A DNA stretch of 64,000 bases from contig NZ_JAAXMM010000007.1 of the NCBI RefSeq assembly GCF_012276985.1, positions 124,001 to 188,000 of the forward strand. The letters are read 5' to 3'. The notes beneath the pieces are model-generated. The model saw only the letters and a list, made by a program, of their open reading frames with translations, was not told the origin of the DNA and did not search any database. Each line of letters begins with the position of its first letter. The stretch's first letter is position 1. The stretch is from Agrobacterium sp. a22-2 (GTDB lineage Bacteria > Pseudomonadota > Alphaproteobacteria > Rhizobiales > Rhizobiaceae). Below are positions 60,328-64,000 of the stretch, one piece after another. Made by a program: the position numbers and the translations under genes.

Positions 60328-61005
60328 TCAGTAGCTGCCGCGAGACAGGCAGACAGCTGGAACGGTCCGGGCGACGATGAGAAAATCGCTGACCAGGGAC
60401 CAGTTCTTCACGTAATGGGTGTCCATGGCCACGCGGGACGCATAGGACACATCGTTGCGGCCGCTCACCTGCCAGAGGCCGGTCAAGCCGGGTCTGGTCT
60501 GCAGGTAGAAGACGGCGGCCGCCTCGTACATTTCGAGCTCATCTTCCACCACCGGGCGAGGCCCGACGACGCTCATCTCTCCCCGGATGATATTGATGAG
60601 CTGTGGCAGCTCATCAAGGCTGAGCTTGCGCAAGACGCCACCCACCAGGGTGATGCGGGGATCGTCCTGAAGCTTGCGTGTCTGCCGCCACTCCTCGTAG
60701 GCGGCAGGATTCTGCTGGAAATAGTCCTGCAGAAGGCGATCACCATCCTGTCGCATCGTGCGGAATTTCAGGCAATGGAAACTCTGCCCGTTATGCCCGA
60801 TACGGCGATGACCATAGAAGACCTTGCCGCCGTCGGAGAATTTGACGAGGGCCATGAGAAGCAGAAACAAGGGGCTAAAAAAAACCAGTGCCAGACTGGC
60901 AGCCAGAATGTCGAAACCCCTTTTGGATATCCCTCCCACCGGCGGGGAGCCGGCATTAAGCGTGCTAAACAACGGCGTGCTTGCCGATCGAGTCGCGGAC
61001 TTCAT
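60328..61005 (-). CDS. exoY: ExoY, undecaprenyl-phosphate galactose phosphotransferase
   Basis: A 225-residue initiating sugar transferase, nearly the same length as the S. meliloti protein. An N-terminal membrane helix ([26 protein letters not shown]) is followed by the bacterial sugar transferase motif, with [42 protein letters not shown] and [16 protein letters not shown]. It puts galactose-1-phosphate on the lipid carrier. ATG 61005 follows GGAG; the longer frame to 61209 is AT-rich leader. Confidence 0.95.
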   Translation of the reverse strand: MKSATRSASTPLFSTLNAGSPPVGGISKRGFDILAASLALVFFSPLFLLLMALVKFSDGGKVFYGHRRIGHNGQSFHCLKFRTMRQDGDRLLQDYFQQNPAAYEEWRQTRKLQDDPRITLVGGVLRKLSLDELPQLINIIRGEMSVVGPRPVVEDELEMYEAAAVFYLQTRPGLTGLWQVSGRNDVSYASRVAMDTHYVKNWSLVSDFLIVARTVPAVCLSRGSY

Positions 61006-61706
61006 AGAGATGACTCCATTTACGTTGGCGATTGGTCGGGTCCCGGAGGACGGAGCCCTATCCAAGAGCAAGCCTGTGGTAAGAATTTGTCCTTCGCAAC
61101 AGTCTTTTAAAGGCCCGTCTGCAGCGGTTAAAAAATAGTCCGTTTTGAATGTATGAATATTAAGAATATTTTTCCTCTCGGCCCAATCTAAAATGAATTT
61201 CATTCTCATATTAGCAATGAATTACCCAAATTTTCTGACATCACGAAACATTGCTAGGCAAATTTGCTGAAATCGGTATGGTTATTTATAAATCTAATCG
61301 TTTAGTTTCTTGACCGATCGCAATCTATAGGGGCGACGGCGACTGCCGCGGGAAAATTTTTGCGCCGCATCATTATATTGCACTGCACATTTTTCCATTC
61401 TAAATCTCTAATCTTGTAACAATTCGTGATAATAGGACGGGCTGAGAAGGCTCTTCGGAAACCCTTCGCCGTGGCGCCGCGCAGTATTCTGCCTCATTTC
61501 ACCCGGTTGTGGTCCGAATTGAGGCCAAAACAGGCAGGCCCGTGAAACGTGATTCCCACAACGCTCCGATTCGACCTTTCTCTTATGGTTAATATTTTGC
61601 TCTCAACGAGCGGCAATTTGAGCCTTCGATGTAACCGAACCGAAAGAAGCGGCATGCTATTGGCAAAAAGAAATATGCCACAGCCGCTTGTGCCCTCGCT
61701 TAATCA

Positions 61707-61735
61707 TTGAAATCCAGGGCCCAATTCAATATATC
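61707..61735 (+). promoter_or_regulatory. Sigma-70-like promoter for exoX
   Basis: TTGAAA (61707-61712), a 17-nt spacer and TATATC (61730-61735) fit the vegetative consensus. The predicted start would be near 61742, some 65 bp before exoX. Confidence 0.5.
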
Positions 61736-61758
61736 TCTTGTGGCCTAGAGGAGAGGCA

Positions 61759-61803
61759 GTGTTCAAGATGAGGAAATTCACCAAATATTTGGGCAAGAGG
61801 TAG
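61759..61803 (+). CDS. Possible 14-codon leader peptide before exoX
   Basis: GTG at 61759 stands 3 nt after GAGGAGAGG and opens a 14-codon frame (MFKMRKFTKYLGKR) rich in Lys and Arg, ending with TAG 4 bp before the exoX ATG. An inner ATG at 61768 is better spaced from the same box. It could be a leader that tunes exoX translation, or chance. Confidence 0.35.
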   Translation: MFKMRKFTKYLGKR

Positions 61804-61807
61804 CGCT

Positions 61808-62089
61808 ATGTATGCACCTCGTGTTTTTGCCAGCATGATCGGCGCGTTGATTGTCTTCGCGTTGGCCACTTATGCTTTGAGTGGTTCTCTATTTGGCACA
61901 TTCATACAAACCATTATATGCGCCATTTTGCTCCAAGTCGGATATTTCGCGGCCACGCTCTACCTTGTCTGGCGGGCGGCGCGAGACCGCAAGCCGATCC
62001 CAGGCGCATCCAAAAGCCTGAACGATGACAAGCAGTTAGCAAATCCGACTGTGTCGAGCCTCAACAAGACAGGTCATTCCAACCTCTAA
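61808..62089 (+). CDS. exoX: ExoX, exopolysaccharide production repressor (SyrA/ExoX family)
   Basis: A 93-residue protein with two membrane helices (about 7-27 and 33-55) and a polar C-terminal tail. It belongs to the small ExoX/PsiA group, which lowers polysaccharide output after transcription, in proportion to ExoY. Position divergent to exoY and upstream of exoU is as in S. meliloti. AAGAGG stands 8 nt before ATG 61808. Confidence 0.85.
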   Translation: MYAPRVFASMIGALIVFALATYALSGSLFGTFIQTIICAILLQVGYFAATLYLVWRAARDRKPIPGASKSLNDDKQLANPTVSSLNKTGHSNL

Positions 62090-62220
62090 ACTCGCACGGT
62101 TGCGTGCCCGGGCTTTCTTGTCACTCGCCGCTTTTGCGACATGATCGGCTCCCATCCTTGCTGAAAGCAAAGGCCCATGCTGTCATGGGTGCCTGACGCA
62201 AGTGGACAGAGGAGCAGGGA

Positions 62221-63237
62221 ATGCCGGCAACTTCGGACGTATGCGTGATCATCGCCGCCAAGAACGCCTCGGCCACCATCGGCCGCGCCGTCGCATCGGC
62301 GCTGGCAGAGCCGGAAACGACAGAGATCGTCGTTCTAGACGACGGATCGACGGATACAACGGCGGCGGCAGCCGAGGCGGCAGATGACGGCAGCGGGCGG
62401 CTCAAGATTATCCGATTTTCCGAAAACCAAGGCCCTGCGGCAGCCCGCAACCATGCCATCGCTCATTCCCGAGCGTCCCTGCTGGCGGTGCTCGATGCAG
62501 ACGACTTTTTCCTGCCCGGCCGCTTCCAGCGGCTTTTTCGTGAAACCGACTGGGATTTCATCGCCGACAATATCGTCTTCGTCGACGAGGCCGGCGCCGC
62601 CCAGGCGTCTAGGGCAGTCCCGCGCTTTCAGTCGCAGGCACGGCTTCTCGATCTCAAAGGTTTCATCGAAGGCAATATTTCGCAGCGCGGCAAGCAGCGG
62701 GGAGAAATCGGCTTTCTAAAGCCGGTCATGCGGCGCAGCTTTCTCGATGCCCACGGCCTGCGCTACCAGGACAGTCTCCGGCTCGGCGAGGACTACGATC
62801 TCTATGCGCGGGCGCTGGCACGCGGCGCACGCTACAAGATCGTTCACGGTTGCGGATATGGCGCAGTGGTGCGACACGATTCCTTGAGCGGCAGCCACCG
62901 GACCGACGATCTGAAACGGCTGTTCGAGGCCGACAGGGCGATGCTTGCGGATCCGACCTTTCCCGCAGACGCGGCCGCGCTGATCCATCGACACGAGCGG
63001 CATATTCGCGGGCGGTACGAGCTACGCCATTTTCTCGATCTGAAGAAGGCGCGCGGACCTGGCGCCGCACTGGGCTACATGATGGCCCGGCCAGGAGCGA
63101 TTCCGGCTATCGTCGGCGGCATTCTCGCCGACAAGACGGAGCGTTTCCGGCCACGACAGGCAACGGCACCGGCCGATGCCGGCACCCCTGCCTTTCGCTA
63201 TCTTTTGCCGGCGATCCCGGAACCGGATCAGCAATAG
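62221..63237 (+). CDS. exoU: ExoU, glucosyltransferase (GT2)
   Basis: A 338-residue GT2 enzyme. The GT-A fold begins CVIIAAKNASATIGRAVASAL; IVVLDDGSTDTT holds the first Asp pair and AVLDADDFFLPGR the metal-binding DXD. ExoU adds the sixth sugar, a glucose, to the succinoglycan repeat in S. meliloti, and the place between exoX and exoV is the same. The end overlaps the end of exoV by 10 bp (converging genes). Confidence 0.87.
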   Translation: MPATSDVCVIIAAKNASATIGRAVASALAEPETTEIVVLDDGSTDTTAAAAEAADDGSGRLKIIRFSENQGPAAARNHAIAHSRASLLAVLDADDFFLPGRFQRLFRETDWDFIADNIVFVDEAGAAQASRAVPRFQSQARLLDLKGFIEGNISQRGKQRGEIGFLKPVMRRSFLDAHGLRYQDSLRLGEDYDLYARALARGARYKIVHGCGYGAVVRHDSLSGSHRTDDLKRLFEADRAMLADPTFPADAAALIHRHERHIRGRYELRHFLDLKKARGPGAALGYMMARPGAIPAIVGGILADKTERFRPRQATAPADAGTPAFRYLLPAIPEPDQQ

Positions 63238-64000
63238 TCCCGGCGCACGCCTTCGATGACCTCCAGGAAGCGATCCTTGCGCGCCTGCAACACCGTGTCA
63301 GTGCTCAACTGCGGCGCGGCGCGGCTTGCCTGCCAGAGGGCAAGGGCGGATGGCGCTGCCAGCGCCTGCTTTGCAACCATGCGCAAAGGCGTCTGGCGGG
63401 GCTTGTGCGACTGCACCAGAACATCACCGTCGATCTTCTTGCTGTTCGGATCCTCCGGCGGTGGCGCACCGGTCTCGAAATCCACGCCCCAGAACCGCGC
63501 TCCCTTCACGACCGCTTCGGCGCGGCTTGAAATGGGAACCTGACGAGGCTTGTAGCTGACACCGACGGTCTGTGCCCAATCGCTCCATTTGAAGCTGTTG
63601 ATGCTGTGCGACGTGGTGACCGCTACCCACGGTACGCGGAAAGCGTCGGCGAGAATGGCGCCATGCATGGATTCGGCGACGATCAGCTCGGACTGGGCAA
63701 TGGCGCGGATCACGTCCTTGGCCTCGCCGCGCGGATCGATGTAGTTCAGGCCGACCAGGCTGCAGACCGCCGGCCACATGCCGGCAATCGCCGACTCCCA
63801 GTGAGGCACGAAGCTCTTCTTGTACTTCTTCGGCAGGTCTTTGAATTCCGGCATATCGGCGACCATGACGGCGGGATCGATGATGCCTTTCTCGGGGGGA
63901 ATGCCCACCTTTTCGGCTGTCAGCGGCCCGCGCACGGAGCGAATGTCCCATTCGGATGGATCGCTCATATCGGGCAAGGCGCCGTAGCCGAAACCGCTGC
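63228..64000 (-). CDS. exoV: ExoV, succinoglycan pyruvyl (ketal) transferase (5' part beyond window)
   Basis: About 257 C-terminal residues are visible; the frame is open through base 64000, so the start lies outside. The polysaccharide pyruvyl transferase domain is seen in RSVRGPLTAEKVGIP, LIVAESMHGAILADAFRVPWVAV and the following SHSINSFKWSDWAQTVG. It adds pyruvate as a ketal to the terminal glucose set by ExoU. It converges on exoU with a 10-bp overlap of the coding ends. Confidence 0.87.
   Translation of the reverse strand, partial: SGFGYGALPDMSDPSEWDIRSVRGPLTAEKVGIPPEKGIIDPAVMVADMPEFKDLPKKYKKSFVPHWESAIAGMWPAVCSLVGLNYIDPRGEAKDVIRAIAQSELIVAESMHGAILADAFRVPWVAVTTSHSINSFKWSDWAQTVGVSYKPRQVPISSRAEAVVKGARFWGVDFETGAPPPEDPNSKKIDGDVLVQSHKPRQTPLRMVAKQALAAPSALALWQASRAAPQLSTDTVLQARKDRFLEVIEGVRRDYC

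Larger units (their letters stand above)
61006..61807. other. Long AT-rich divergent region between exoY and exoX
   Basis: About 800 bases of lower GC than the rest, as is known for the regulatory region between exoY and exoX in Sinorhizobium. I see a promoter-like pair before exoX (61707-61735), a TATAAT-like -10 on the minus strand at 61372-61377 without a good -35, an inverted repeat AAGCGGC/GCCGCTT (61647-61653, 61683-61689), and a short frame at 61759-61803. No larger gene is supported. MucR/Ros-type binding is likely but no site can be named. Confidence 0.7.

Overview
The window is chromosomal or megaplasmid DNA from a GC-rich alphaproteobacterium of the Rhizobiaceae (Sinorhizobium/Rhizobium/Agrobacterium relatives). 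The case rests on gene content and order: a succinoglycan-type block exoV-exoU-exoX-exoY-exoF-exoQ-exoZ, the rhizobial glycerol transport operon glpRDSTPQUV, an iolCDEB operon whose iolC is fused to a DUF2090 domain, a biuret hydrolase close in sequence to rhizobial BiuH, and an RpoE-ChrR cluster. Nearly all of the sequence codes for accessory catabolism, transport and surface polysaccharide. I saw no rRNA, tRNA, IS element, CRISPR array or replication origin.

Layout. 1-5008: a divergent pair of units, LacI regulator - Gfo/Idh/MocA oxidoreductase - CoA transferase (minus) and a DUF993 TIM-barrel protein (plus), with two related LacI-type operators between them. 5034-5069: terminator. 5083-13493: glpR-D-S-T-P-Q-U-V (minus), glycerol uptake and oxidation. 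13617-21183: propionyl-CoA to succinyl-CoA (pccB, a YghU-type GST, two tandem paralogous small proteins, pccA, methylmalonyl-CoA mutase), with a PccR-type regulator divergent at 21315. 22737-28879: ECF11 sigma factor, ChrR anti-sigma factor and DUF2177 protein (minus), facing an FAD oxidoreductase - DUF1365 - cfa operon (plus) and an SDR (minus); this is the classic singlet-oxygen regulon set. 29302-38665: GntR regulator, then a BMP-type ABC transporter, two isochorismatase-fold hydrolases, a cupin and allophanate hydrolase, read as a biuret/ureide nitrogen-scavenging operon. 38672-44678: a TRAP transporter (dctPQM) with a divergent FixL/FixJ-like sensor and regulator. 44694-47571: a GT41 (O-GlcNAc-transferase-like) protein and a GT2-like protein. 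47609-56626: inositol catabolism (oxidoreductase, iolB, DUF3329, iolE, iolD, iolC-DUF2090, iolR) with divergent idhA. 56650-64000: the exo block, cut by the window edge inside exoV.

How it works together. The modules feed central metabolism: glycerol enters at glyceraldehyde-3-phosphate/DHAP level, inositol yields DHAP plus malonate semialdehyde, propionyl-CoA becomes succinyl-CoA, a TRAP system imports an organic acid, and biuret supplies ammonia. Most modules carry their own regulator, and repeat or palindrome motifs next to it can be read directly (LacI, GlpR, PccR, GntR, IolR and FixJ-like sites, plus RpoE promoters). No wholly new system is proven. The least explained pieces are the LacI/DUF993/CoA-transferase unit, the tandem small proteins inside the pcc locus, the second hydrolase of the biuret operon, and an asymmetric ATPase pair in the glycerol transporter.
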